The notes beneath the pieces are model-generated. The model did not search any database. It saw nothing but the letters and a program-made list of their open reading frames with translations, and had not been told where the DNA came from. A program made the position numbers and the translations under genes. 38,531 nucleotides of DNA from assembly GCA_030594815.1 (NCBI GenBank), contig JAUVEN010000015.1, positions 1 through 38,531 of the forward strand. The letters run 5' to 3'. Of the stretch, positions 1 through 8,237 are shown one piece after another (position 1 is the stretch's first letter; every line of letters starts with the position of its first letter). Origin of the DNA: Gammaproteobacteria bacterium. GTDB taxonomy: Bacteria; Pseudomonadota; Gammaproteobacteria; UBA6429; Thiohalophilaceae.

Positions 1-19
1 TTAATAGAGGAGAGTCATC

Positions 20-1288
20 ATGCCATTCCGTTCAGCACTAAGTGGTATAAACGCAGCAGCACAAGAGTTACGAATTATCGGTAACAACGTGGCAAACGCT
101 AGTACAACAGGTTTTAAACAATCACGCGCCAACTTTGCAGATGTCTATGCTGCATCAAGTTCTGGTGGTACTGCAAACTCAATTGGTGCCGGTGTTCGAT
201 TAGCTTCAGTTGATCAACTCTTCACACAGGGTAATGTTGGTTTTACCGATAGTAAACTGGATATGGCGATTAATGGCCAGGGCTTCTTTATTCTTGAAGA
301 TAACGGTTCACGAGTATATTCTCGCGCAGGTCAGTTTCAGGCAGATCGTGATGGTTTTATCGTTAACAGTAATGATCAAAAAATGATTGTTAATGTAGCC
401 GATGAAAAAGGAACCATCACAGGTGCCGCTGGACCGCTACGATTAGACTCATCAAATATTTCACCTAAGGCAACACAGCTTGTTGAAGTTTCGGTTAATG
501 TAGATAGTGGTGCAGAAGTACCAACTACTTTCCCATTTGATCCAGAACGTCCATCATCGTTTACTCATTCAACATCACTAACAATTTATGATTCTTTAGG
601 TACCCCTCATTTAAAGAGCATGTATTTTGTTAAAACGCCAACACCAAATGTTTGGGAAATACATACATTTGTTGATGGGGAACATCTACGCGGTCCTGCC
701 GATCCTGCAACGGGTTTATTTACCGGAGATTCAATTCAATTCGATGGTTCTGGTGCGTTGTCACATATTAATAACGTAGCGGTTCCTCCAGGAAAAATTT
801 CTTTTGCACCTTTTGAAACAGGTTCTGGTGCTGAGTTATTAGAACTCTCTATGGATTTCCAGGGTGCTGTACCGGTAACACAATTCGGCAGTCCATTTAC
901 TGTAAATGGCATTAAACAAAATGGTTATACCTCTGGTCGATTGACAGGTATTGATATCGATGACACAGGTATTGTTCGAGCTCGTTTCACCAATGGTCAA
1001 AACAGAACATTGGGTCAGGTGACACTATCTAACTTCTCTAATCCAAATGGTTTACGTCAATTAGGTGATTCTAACTGGGCGGAAAGTTTTGATTCAGGTC
1101 CTGCATTAATTGGTACTCCGGGTTCGGGTAGTTTAGGTTTAATTCAGTCAGGTGCACTGGAAGGGTCAAATGTTGATTTAACCGGGCAATTGGTAAATAT
1201 GATAACCGCACAACGAAACTTCCAGGCAAATGCGCAGGTTATTTCTACTGCAGATGCTGTTACTCAAACCGTTATTAATATTCGTTAA
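20..1288 (+). CDS. flgE: Flagellar hook protein FlgE
   Basis: Structural subunit of the hook, the flexible joint outside the outer membrane between rod and filament. The 422-residue product has the N-terminal rod/hook signature (NNVANASTTGFK near residues 23-34) and the matching C-terminal helix (SNVDLTGQLVNMITAQR near 387-403) that together form the D0 core shared by axial proteins. The length is close to the roughly 400 residues usual for FlgE. The ATG is preceded by a strong Shine-Dalgarno sequence (AGAGGAGAG, 6-14). It leads the flgEFGHI run; flgB, flgC and flgD would lie upstream, outside the window, so the promoter is not visible. The middle part is variable, as normal for the surface-exposed domains. 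Identification is secure. Confidence 0.97.
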   Translation: MPFRSALSGINAAAQELRIIGNNVANASTTGFKQSRANFADVYAASSSGGTANSIGAGVRLASVDQLFTQGNVGFTDSKLDMAINGQGFFILEDNGSRVYSRAGQFQADRDGFIVNSNDQKMIVNVADEKGTITGAAGPLRLDSSNISPKATQLVEVSVNVDSGAEVPTTFPFDPERPSSFTHSTSLTIYDSLGTPHLKSMYFVKTPTPNVWEIHTFVDGEHLRGPADPATGLFTGDSIQFDGSGALSHINNVAVPPGKISFAPFETGSGAELLELSMDFQGAVPVTQFGSPFTVNGIKQNGYTSGRLTGIDIDDTGIVRARFTNGQNRTLGQVTLSNFSNPNGLRQLGDSNWAESFDSGPALIGTPGSGSLGLIQSGALEGSNVDLTGQLVNMITAQRNFQANAQVISTADAVTQTVINIR

Positions 1289-1309
1289 TAGTTAAAACAG
1301 GATAAGAAA

Positions 1310-2044
1310 ATGGATCGCATGTTATATGTTGCAATGAATGGCGCTAAGCAAAATATGCTGGCGCAAGCAATTAACTCAAATAATTTGGCAAACATTAGTA
1401 CAACAGGTTTTCGTGCTGATTTAGCCGCGGCCAGAAGTATGCCCGTGTTTGGCGGTTCAGGTTTTCCAACCCGTGTTTATTCTATGACAGAAAAAACAGG
1501 TATTGATTTTAAACAAGGCTCTCTGAGTACGACCGGACGTGATCTTGATATAGCGATTGCAGGTAAGGGTTTTATTTCTGTACAGGCTCCCGATGGTAGT
1601 GAAGCCTATACACGGGCAGGTGATCTTACGACAGACAACGCAGGCATTTTAAAAACAGGTGCAGGCCATATTGTTCTTGGTGAAGGTGGTCCAATTACTA
1701 TTCCTGAAGCAGCAAAAGTTGATATAGGTAAAGATGGAACAATTAGCATCACACAAACAGGTGGTGGTTCAACTGTTATAGACAGGCTGAAACTTGTTAA
1801 TCCTGATATTAAAGACCTTAAACGAAATGAGACAGGTTTATTTGTTTTGAAAAATGGTGATGACGCTGAAGTCGATGATACCGTTTCTGTTGTATCAGGA
1901 ACGATTGAAACAAGTAACGTTAATGCCGCAAGTGCGTTAGTAACTATGATTGAATTAGCAAGACAGTTTGAAATGCAAATTAAAATGCTTAAAACAGCAG
2001 AAGAAAATAATGCACAAGCAACACAAATGTTGAAGCTGGGTTAG
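1310..2044 (+). CDS. flgF: Flagellar proximal rod protein FlgF
   Basis: Rod subunit in the periplasmic drive shaft of the flagellum. The 244-residue product carries the axial-protein N-terminus (SNNLANISTTGFR near residues 23-35) and a C-terminal helix with SNVNAASALVTMIELARQFE. FlgF is told from FlgG by its start (MDRMLYVAMNGAKQ) and by its position between flgE and flgG. Length fits the family (about 250). It starts 21 bases after the flgE stop with an AGGA motif ahead of the ATG, so it is very likely cotranscribed with flgE. Confidence 0.96.
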   Translation: MDRMLYVAMNGAKQNMLAQAINSNNLANISTTGFRADLAAARSMPVFGGSGFPTRVYSMTEKTGIDFKQGSLSTTGRDLDIAIAGKGFISVQAPDGSEAYTRAGDLTTDNAGILKTGAGHIVLGEGGPITIPEAAKVDIGKDGTISITQTGGGSTVIDRLKLVNPDIKDLKRNETGLFVLKNGDDAEVDDTVSVVSGTIETSNVNAASALVTMIELARQFEMQIKMLKTAEENNAQATQMLKLG

Positions 2045-2053
2045 ATATAAGGC

Positions 2054-2069
2054 TGGCATGCTAAATGCG
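2054..2069 (+). promoter_or_regulatory. Weak sigma-54-like site ahead of flgG
   Basis: TGGCAT, five bases, then ATGC gives the -24 GG and -12 GC with exact sigma-54 spacing in the 72-base gap between flgF and flgG. The -12 half is imperfect (ATGC instead of TTGC) and the gap is inside an apparent operon, so this could be chance or a secondary internal promoter. Confidence 0.3.
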
Positions 2070-2116
2070 TTTTACAGTATGAATGAAAGATAAAAGTAAG
2101 ATTTGGAGAGTTTGAA

Positions 2117-2902
2117 ATGAGTAATGCACTTTGGATTGCAAAGACAGGTTTAGAAGCACAACAGAATAGATTGTCTGTTGTCAGTAATAACCTGGCTAAT
2201 GTAAATACAACGGGTTATAAAAGAGCGCGTGCTGTATTTGAAGACCTTTTGTATCAAAATTTGCGTCAAGCTGGTGGTCAAAGTAGTCAAGATACTGAAT
2301 TGCCAACAGGACTTAGTTTAGGTACAGGTGTAAGAACAGTAGCGACGCAAAAACTTCATACCCAGGGCAATTTGATTCAAACAAATAATACCTTTGATGC
2401 TGCTATACAAGGCAAAGGTTTTTTTCAGATTTTAAAACCAAATGGTGATATTGCATATACTCGTAATGGTGAGTTCCAGGTTAATTCAACGGGACAACTT
2501 GTAAATTCTTCGGGTTACCGTGTTCAGCCAGACATTATTGTTCCAGAAAACTCATTAAGCATAACAATAGGTTCAGATGGTGTTGTTTCGGTAACGCAGC
2601 CAGGTAACCCTGCGCCAGCACAAGTGGGTGTAATTCAAATTGCTGACTTCGTTAACCCTGCCGGCTTGCAATCTGTTGGTGGCAATCTCTTAATGGAAAC
2701 AGGTGCCAGTGGTGCACCCGTAGTAGGTAGCCCGGATACAAATAACTTAGGTTCGTTAATTCAAGGTTCGATCGAAAGTTCAAATGTAAATGTGGTTGAA
2801 GAACTTGTAAATATGATCGAAACCCAGCGTGCTTATGAAATGAATTCAAAAGCAATATCAACTGCAGATCAAATGTTGCAGTACGTAAACAATAACCTTT
2901 AG
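2117..2902 (+). CDS. flgG: Flagellar distal rod protein FlgG
   Basis: Main subunit of the distal rod, which passes through the P and L rings. The 261-residue length matches FlgG of enterics (260). The N-terminus ([20 protein letters not shown] then [20 protein letters not shown]) and the C-terminus ([20 protein letters not shown], ending in YVNNNL) are the classic FlgG forms. A good Shine-Dalgarno (TTGGAGAG) sits at about 2102-2109. It lies in the order flgE-F-G-H-I. No oddities seen. Confidence 0.97.
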   Translation: MSNALWIAKTGLEAQQNRLSVVSNNLANVNTTGYKRARAVFEDLLYQNLRQAGGQSSQDTELPTGLSLGTGVRTVATQKLHTQGNLIQTNNTFDAAIQGKGFFQILKPNGDIAYTRNGEFQVNSTGQLVNSSGYRVQPDIIVPENSLSITIGSDGVVSVTQPGNPAPAQVGVIQIADFVNPAGLQSVGGNLLMETGASGAPVVGSPDTNNLGSLIQGSIESSNVNVVEELVNMIETQRAYEMNSKAISTADQMLQYVNNNL

Positions 2903-2928
2903 ATAATCTAGTTTAATTTGGATATGAA

Positions 2929-3615
2929 ATGATTAAATATAAATACATTATTATTTTATTAAGTTTTTCAGTTGTTTTATCGGGCTGTTTAAAACCGCTT
3001 AGTGTTAAAAAAACACCGGATAATTTTAGTCCTGTTAAACAAAACGTATTGAACATACAACGAAGAGATAATGGCGCGATATATCAGCAGGGTATGCGTG
3101 TTGGTTTATTTGAGGATACGACTGCAAAATACATAGGTGATGTTTTGACCATTGTGTTAACTGAAAACACGAATGCCAGCGCAACCTCAAACACAAACAG
3201 TTCTAAAGACAATAAAGTTGATTTGCCAGGCCCAACCCTGGCAGGACAAAAGGTAACGAAAGATGGTGTCGAAATATTGACTAATAAATTTAATGGTGAA
3301 CGTGAGTTTAGTGGTCAGGGTACAAGTGCAATGAACAGCAGCTTCAATGGAAAAATATCGGTCACAGTTGCAAAGGTGTTACCTAACCGAAATTTAATTG
3401 TGCGTGGTGAAAAAATGATGATATTAAATCAATCAGACGAGTACGTTCGTTTTGTTGGTATCGTTAGGCCCCAGGACATTGAACAGGATAATACAATTGA
3501 TTCAACACGTGTTGCCAATGTACACATGGCTTATGGTGGACAAGGTGCTTTATCTGCTGCAAACAAAATGGGTCCCTTGGGTCGATTCTTCCAGAGTCAG
3601 GCTTGGCCCTATTAA
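2929..3615 (+). CDS. flgH: Flagellar L-ring lipoprotein FlgH
   Basis: Outer-membrane L-ring subunit that acts as a bushing for the rod. The 228-residue product opens with a lipoprotein signal: a short basic start, a hydrophobic stretch and the lipobox LSGC, with Cys20 the predicted lipidated residue. Family motifs include LFEDTTAKYIGDVLTIVLTE (about 60-79) and a C-terminal part with VRGEKMMILNQ, VRPQDIEQDNTI and GPLGRFFQ. Length fits FlgH (about 230). A TTGGAT Shine-Dalgarno precedes the ATG. It is 26 bases after flgG and 68 bases before flgI. Confidence 0.97.
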   Translation: MIKYKYIIILLSFSVVLSGCLKPLSVKKTPDNFSPVKQNVLNIQRRDNGAIYQQGMRVGLFEDTTAKYIGDVLTIVLTENTNASATSNTNSSKDNKVDLPGPTLAGQKVTKDGVEILTNKFNGEREFSGQGTSAMNSSFNGKISVTVAKVLPNRNLIVRGEKMMILNQSDEYVRFVGIVRPQDIEQDNTIDSTRVANVHMAYGGQGALSAANKMGPLGRFFQSQAWPY

Positions 3616-3622
3616 TGCATAT

Positions 3623-3638
3623 CTAATTATATAATTAG
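3623..3638. repeat. 16-base perfect palindrome in the flgH-flgI gap
   Basis: CTAATTATATAATTAG reads the same on both strands. It is very AT-rich and lies in the 68-base gap between flgH and flgI. It could be a weak mRNA hairpin or a binding site for an AT-rich operator protein, or chance in AT-rich spacer DNA. Confidence 0.35.
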
Positions 3639-3683
3639 TAAGTGTCAAATTAATAAACTACATTCAAATAACAGGAGTTAAAA

Positions 3684-4802
3684 ATGTTATCTGGAAAGGA
3701 TTTAAGTTTTACCGTTTTTGCAGGGATTATTTTATTGCTGAGCATAGGTTCAAGCGCTGCAAATGCTGAAAGGGTAAAAGATTTAACAAAAGTTGAGGGC
3801 GTACGTAGTAATCAACTTATTGGTTATGGTTTAGTTGTTGGCTTAAATGGAACCGGTGATGGTTCAGGTGAAGTCACAACACAAACTTTAAGAAGTATGT
3901 TATCTCGTTTGGGTGTGAATATTCCCCCGGGTGTGACGATGCAGGCTAAAAATGTTGCTGCCGTTGCAATACACGCAGAACTTCCTGCCTTTGCTAAAGC
4001 CGGTATGAAAATTGATATAACTTTATCTTCAGTGGGTAGTGCAAAAAGTTTACGTGGTGGTAGCTTATTAATGACGCCTTTAAAAGGTGCCGATAGTCAG
4101 ATTTATGCTATTGCACAAGGAAACATTGTTGTTAGTGGTTTCGGTGCAGAAGGCTCTGATGGCTCACGAATCACAGTTAATGTTCCAAGTGTTGGGCGTA
4201 TCCTAAACGGTGCAACCGTTGAACGTAGTATGGACACACCTTTTGGTATAAATGAAGAAGTTGTTTTAAACCTGAATCTACCTGATTTCACTACTGCCGA
4301 TCGATTAGTCAAGGTGATTAATAATACGGTTGGACCAGGTACATCTTACGCAAGAGATGCTGGTTCGATAGTTGTTAGTGCACCAGATGATACTTCACAA
4401 CGGGTTTCATTTATCTCATTATTAGAAAACCTGGTACTTAAGCCTGCTGAACCAGCTGCGCGTATTGTTATTAATTCACGTACAGGTACAGTCATCATCG
4501 GTAAAAATGTGCATATTCTTGCGGTCGCGGTAACACATGGCAGCTTAACGGTAACGGTCACAGAAGGCTCAAATGTTAGTCAGCCTGAAGCATTTGCACG
4601 TGCCGGTCGGACTGTTGTTACCCCGACTTCAGATCTTAATATTGCTCAGAATCATCGCACATTCAAAATTAAAGATAGTCCAACGCTTGATGACATTATT
4701 CGCGGCATGAATGCACTTGGCCTGGCTCCGGGTGATCTTGTCGCTATTCTTGAAGCTCTCAAAGAAGCCGGTGCACTAAATGCTGAGTTGATTGTTATTT
4801 AA
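3684..4802 (+). CDS. flgI: Flagellar P-ring protein FlgI
   Basis: Periplasmic P-ring subunit assembled around the distal rod. The 372-residue product begins with a Sec signal peptide; the likely cleavage is after ANA (residues 26-28), giving a mature start at Glu29. The mature N-terminus (RVKDLTKVEGVRSNQLIGYG) is the FlgI signature, followed by VVGLNGTGDG and MQAKNVAAVAIHAELP. The C-terminus (TLDDIIRGMNALGLAPGDLV, ILEALKEAGALNAELIVI) is also typical. AGGAG lies just upstream of the ATG. It ends the flgE-I run; a hairpin and a repeat element follow. Confidence 0.97.
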   Translation: MLSGKDLSFTVFAGIILLLSIGSSAANAERVKDLTKVEGVRSNQLIGYGLVVGLNGTGDGSGEVTTQTLRSMLSRLGVNIPPGVTMQAKNVAAVAIHAELPAFAKAGMKIDITLSSVGSAKSLRGGSLLMTPLKGADSQIYAIAQGNIVVSGFGAEGSDGSRITVNVPSVGRILNGATVERSMDTPFGINEEVVLNLNLPDFTTADRLVKVINNTVGPGTSYARDAGSIVVSAPDDTSQRVSFISLLENLVLKPAEPAARIVINSRTGTVIIGKNVHILAVAVTHGSLTVTVTEGSNVSQPEAFARAGRTVVTPTSDLNIAQNHRTFKIKDSPTLDDIIRGMNALGLAPGDLVAILEALKEAGALNAELIVI

Positions 4803-4819
4803 TTTAAGTTCAATAGCTT

Positions 4820-5041
4820 CAACGCAAAGGCACCCCAAGAGTACTTCCTCAGATTGTTTACAACAATCTTCAGGGCGCGCAAAGGACGCTAATGAACGCA
4901 AAGATACTTAATTTATATAAAAATAATGTTCTAAAATTAGTTGCTGGGTAATTTTCAATCAAACCATCTCTTATAAATTTTAAGGTTTTCCTCTGCGAAT
5001 CTCTGCGTCCTTTGCGCCTCTGCGTTGAGAACTCTTGATTT
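4820..5041. repeat. Terminal-inverted-repeat element, copy 1 (flgI-flgJ gap)
   Basis: The left end starts CAACGCAAAGGC (4820-4831). The right end (4989-5027), read on the minus strand, is CAACGCAGAGGCGCAAAGG and continues with further GCAAAG/GCAGAG units. The ends are therefore inverted repeats. The same ends bound the element at 25667-25948, and the outer flank (TTGATT-like) is also shared. The left arm seems to be split after GGC by about 45 bases holding the 4847-4873 hairpin, then resumes at GCAAAGGACGC. It encodes no protein I can support. It resembles a non-autonomous MITE or REP-like dispersed repeat; which of these is not certain. Confidence 0.65.
4847..4873 (+). other. Hairpin downstream of flgI
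   Basis: AGATTGTT (4851-4858) pairs perfectly with AACAATCT (4862-4869) around a TAC loop, and flanking CCT/AGG pairs extend it with a small bulge. There is no T tract after it, so it is not a clear rho-independent terminator. It may protect the 3' end of the flgI mRNA, or it may belong to sequence inserted in the left arm of the repeat element at 4820-5041. Confidence 0.4.
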
Positions 5042-5054
5042 TCCCTTAAAAAAC

Positions 5055-5070
5055 CGGCACGGAATCTGCA
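5055..5070 (+). promoter_or_regulatory. Sigma-54 promoter for flgJKL
   Basis: CGGCAC, five bases, then CTGCA matches the sigma-54 consensus TGGCAC-N5-TTGCA at all but the first base of each half, with exact GG-to-GC spacing. It is 30 bases upstream of the flgJ ATG and 27 bases after the inverted-repeat end of the upstream element. Transcription would start near 5081. It would separate flgJKL from flgE-I. Confidence 0.55.
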
Positions 5071-5076
5071 TAGTAC

Positions 5077-5090
5077 TAGTTGAACAACTA
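5077..5090. promoter_or_regulatory. 14-base palindrome in the flgJ leader
   Basis: TAGTTGAACAACTA is a perfect palindrome located just downstream of the sigma-54-like promoter and 9 bases before the flgJ start. It could be an operator, or a small hairpin close to the ribosome binding site. Its role is not established. Confidence 0.3.
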
Positions 5091-5099
5091 AGGCATACG

Positions 5100-6095
5100 A
5101 TGCAAAGCTCAACTATGACAATGATGACACCTACATATACCGATTTTAGCGGATTAAATGAAATGCGCGCGCAGGCACGTGTTGATCCGCAGGCGTCTTT
5201 AAAGCAAGTAGCCAAGCAGTTTGAAGGGATTTTTATTCAGATGATGCTCAAAAGCATGCGTGATGCCAGTATGGGTGATGCCATCTTTGATAGCGATCAA
5301 TCAAAGTTATACCGCGATATGTTTGATAAACAAGTTGCTTTAGATATGGCCAATAGCAAAGGCATTGGTATTGCAGACTCTCTGGTAAGGCAGTTAGGTC
5401 CTAGAACAGCGAACCCAAATAAACCGACAACAGTTAATTTAGATTTAAATCTAAATATCCATAAAGAACAGCCAGTTAACGGCAAAATGTTGCCGCTATC
5501 ATCGCAGAGATATCATGCTGTTAACCAGGGGGCGGTTAGCGGTCTTGCTAGCTATGAGTTAGCTGCAATCAAGCCTCTGGCAGATAAAACTCAATTTAAT
5601 TCACCAGAAGAATTTACTCATCACATTTTACCTTATGCAGAAAAAGCAGCAAAAGAACTGGGCGTTTCACCTTTGGTTCTTGTTTCACAAGCCGCTTTAG
5701 AAACCGGATGGGGTAAAGCCGTTACACAATACAAAGATGGTTCCAGTAGTTATAACTTATTTAATATTAAAGCTGATCAACGCTGGAGTGGCGACCGCGT
5801 TGTTAAATCAACTCTGGAGTATGACAATGGTCTGGCAAAACACGAAAAAGCTTCTTTCCGAGCCTATGATTCTTATGCTGACAGCTTTGATGATTATGTT
5901 GATTTTCTTCGTACGAATAGTCGTTATGACAATGTGTTACGTCATCAAGGCAACGATCAGTCTTACATTAAAGGTTTACACAAGGCGGGGTATGCAACCG
6001 ATCCAAATTACGCGGATAAAGTTTTAAATATCCTTAAGCGTGATTCTATGCAGATTCATGTTAAAGCAACCTCTGATAATGAGCAGGTGACTTAA
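5100..6095 (+). CDS. flgJ: Rod assembly scaffold and peptidoglycan hydrolase FlgJ
   Basis: FlgJ caps the growing rod and cuts peptidoglycan so the rod can cross the cell wall. Residues about 25-110 form the rod-binding domain (KQVAKQFEGIFIQMMLKSMR). Residues about 170-325 are a glucosaminidase-type (GH73) domain: SQAALETGWGK with the expected catalytic Glu201, then YNLFNIKADQRW. The reading frame is open from 5025, but the first 25 codons fall in the repeat element and overlap the promoter, so the ATG at 5100 (after TAAGG) is chosen, giving 331 residues. This fits the two-domain FlgJ of gammaproteobacteria. flgK follows directly after the stop. Confidence 0.95.
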   Translation: MQSSTMTMMTPTYTDFSGLNEMRAQARVDPQASLKQVAKQFEGIFIQMMLKSMRDASMGDAIFDSDQSKLYRDMFDKQVALDMANSKGIGIADSLVRQLGPRTANPNKPTTVNLDLNLNIHKEQPVNGKMLPLSSQRYHAVNQGAVSGLASYELAAIKPLADKTQFNSPEEFTHHILPYAEKAAKELGVSPLVLVSQAALETGWGKAVTQYKDGSSSYNLFNIKADQRWSGDRVVKSTLEYDNGLAKHEKASFRAYDSYADSFDDYVDFLRTNSRYDNVLRHQGNDQSYIKGLHKAGYATDPNYADKVLNILKRDSMQIHVKATSDNEQVT

Positions 6096-8237
6096 ATGGG
6101 CGCTGATATTTTATCAATTGGTTTATCAGGTGCTTTAACTTCTGAGCGTGCTTTGGCGACTGCAAGTCATAATATTGCAAATGCTCATACGGAAGGTTTT
6201 TCTCGTCAACGTGTCCAGGTTGATACTCGTCCACCACAGCTTACGGGTGTTGGCGCTTTAGGCACAGGCGTAAAAATTAATAATGTAAAACGAATTCATG
6301 ATGATTTCGTTTCACAAGAAATGCGCAGTAATGCTTCGATCGCAAATGGGTTACAAACTAATTATGAGTTTACCAGTCAAATCGACAATATGTTAGCTGA
6401 TCCTAATGCCGGGCTTGCACCAACCTTACATTCATTTTTTGCTGCGATTAATAATATTTCAAACGATCCTTCTTCTCAATCTGCAAGACAAGTATTAATT
6501 GGTGAAGCCAATGCCTTAAGTGAACGTTTTTCATATTTAGATAGCCGCTTTGAAAGTTTACGTAAAGGAACTAATGAAACATTAAAAAGTCATATTAAAG
6601 ATGTAAATAATTTGGCAAAAGCAATTGCAGATGTTAACTGGAAAATTGTGTTAGCCAAAGAAGTTACTCAGGGTGAACCAAGTGATTTACTTGATCAGCG
6701 TGAAAGATTATTACATCAGCTTTCTGCGAAAGTTGTTGTGCGTTCAAATGAACAGGAGGATGGAGCACTTAATGTTTTTATTGGTAATGGACAAACTTTG
6801 GTATTGGGTAAACGACATGCGTCGTTAGATTTAAAAGCAAATCAACATGATCCATCTCAGTTAGAAGTTATTTATAAAAATCAGGGCGTTGATGCCATTG
6901 TTACTAAATTTATGAAAGGTGGTTCAATTGGCGGATTGCTGGATTTTCGTGAATTTATGTTGGGTGGCGCGCAAAATGAATTGGGTCGTATAGCGATTGG
7001 TGTATCAAAAACATTTAATGACCAACATCATAAGGGCATGACTTTGGATAATGAGTTAGGTGGAGATTTTTTTAAGTCGATTGATAAATCAACACCTTTA
7101 ACTTTACCCAGTAATACCAATAAAGGTGATTATGAACTCAAAACAACAATCACAAATACTGACAACTTAACTGTTAGTGATTACATGCTTAACTATAATG
7201 CAGGTATTTACACTTTAGTCAGAAATAGTGATGAAACAATCATTGGAAAATTTAATTCGCTACCACAAACGATTGAGAGTGAAGGTTTTACCGTTGAATT
7301 AGAACGAGGCACAACCATTGAAAATGGTGATAGTTTTATGATTCGACCTACTCGTGCTGCGGCAAGAGAATTTACCGTTGAAATAGAACGAGCCAATGAC
7401 ATTGCTGCTGCTGCACCTGTTCGTGTGCGTACCTCAGTGCATAATCTGGGAGACATTAAGGCAACACTAAATAGTGTTGCCGATATTGATGCTCCAAGTT
7501 TTACTACGGCTAAAGGAACATTGTCTCCAACGATTACTGTACGTTTTATTGACGAGAATCATATTGAGTTACTGGATGACAAAGGTAAGGTTCTGCAAGC
7601 ACAGCAACTAGATGATCAAAATAAAGCAATTCCAGCCACTTCAGGAGTACCGGGTGATGCTGGTTCTCCTGCTACGCCCGCGATTCCGGCTACTCCTGCA
7701 TCCAGGGCAACAACGATTAAATCACTTTCAGAAACTGAACATGATGATAGTGATATTCCAGCAGAACAAATTGAAGTGGGTATCGCTTATGATCCGTCTA
7801 AGGGCATTAATCTTTTCCCAACACCGGCTGGGATGGAAACAGGTTATAGCATTCAGTTAACAGGTAAAGCAAAAACAGGTGATACCTTTGTAATTGAATT
7901 TAACAAAGATGCTGTAGGTAATAATGTGAATGCACTTGAATTAGGTGATTTGCAAAGAAGACCAACTCTTGATAATGGCACTTCAAATTACAATGAAGTG
8001 TACAGTCAGTTAGTTAGTCGTGTAGGGAGTAAAACACATGAGTTGGATGTTAATCGTGAAGCGCAAGGTATTTTGTATTCGCAAGCAAAGGCGCAACGTG
8101 AAGCAGTGTCTGGTGTTAATTTAGATGAAGAAGCTGCTGACCTTGTAAGGTATCAACAAGCTTATCAGGCTAACGCCCAGGTTATTGGTGCTGCGAGTGA
8201 AATGTTTGATACATTAATTGGTGTATTGAGAAGATAA
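6096..8237 (+). CDS. flgK: Hook-filament junction protein FlgK (HAP1), enlarged
   Basis: First of two proteins joining hook and filament. The N-terminus (DILSIGLSGALTSERALATA, then HNIANAHTEGFSRQRVQVD) and the C-terminus (SGVNLDEEAADLVRYQQAYQ, ending in MFDTLIGVLRR) are diagnostic. At 713 residues it is well above the roughly 550 of enteric FlgK; the extra length is in the variable middle. Near residues 510-540 is a low-complexity Pro/Ala/Thr tract with repeated PATPA-like units. The ATG directly follows the flgJ stop, and the flgK stop overlaps the flgL ATG (TAATG), indicating translational coupling. Confidence 0.96.
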   Translation: MGADILSIGLSGALTSERALATASHNIANAHTEGFSRQRVQVDTRPPQLTGVGALGTGVKINNVKRIHDDFVSQEMRSNASIANGLQTNYEFTSQIDNMLADPNAGLAPTLHSFFAAINNISNDPSSQSARQVLIGEANALSERFSYLDSRFESLRKGTNETLKSHIKDVNNLAKAIADVNWKIVLAKEVTQGEPSDLLDQRERLLHQLSAKVVVRSNEQEDGALNVFIGNGQTLVLGKRHASLDLKANQHDPSQLEVIYKNQGVDAIVTKFMKGGSIGGLLDFREFMLGGAQNELGRIAIGVSKTFNDQHHKGMTLDNELGGDFFKSIDKSTPLTLPSNTNKGDYELKTTITNTDNLTVSDYMLNYNAGIYTLVRNSDETIIGKFNSLPQTIESEGFTVELERGTTIENGDSFMIRPTRAAAREFTVEIERANDIAAAAPVRVRTSVHNLGDIKATLNSVADIDAPSFTTAKGTLSPTITVRFIDENHIELLDDKGKVLQAQQLDDQNKAIPATSGVPGDAGSPATPAIPATPASRATTIKSLSETEHDDSDIPAEQIEVGIAYDPSKGINLFPTPAGMETGYSIQLTGKAKTGDTFVIEFNKDAVGNNVNALELGDLQRRPTLDNGTSNYNEVYSQLVSRVGSKTHELDVNREAQGILYSQAKAQREAVSGVNLDEEAADLVRYQQAYQANAQVIGAASEMFDTLIGVLRR

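Noticed and set aside
4820-5027. CRISPR array from GCAAAG-type repeats
   Set aside because: The repeats are short, unevenly spaced and inverted at the two ends, with no regular spacers or cas genes.
5025-5099. Upstream extension of flgJ (25 extra codons)
   Set aside because: The extension runs through the repeat element end and across the sigma-54-like promoter, and its sequence is unlike FlgJ; the ATG at 5100 is better.
4870-5215. Two minus-strand open frames in the flgI-flgJ gap
   Set aside because: They consist of repeat-element sequence and the antisense of flgJ, with no recognisable protein features.
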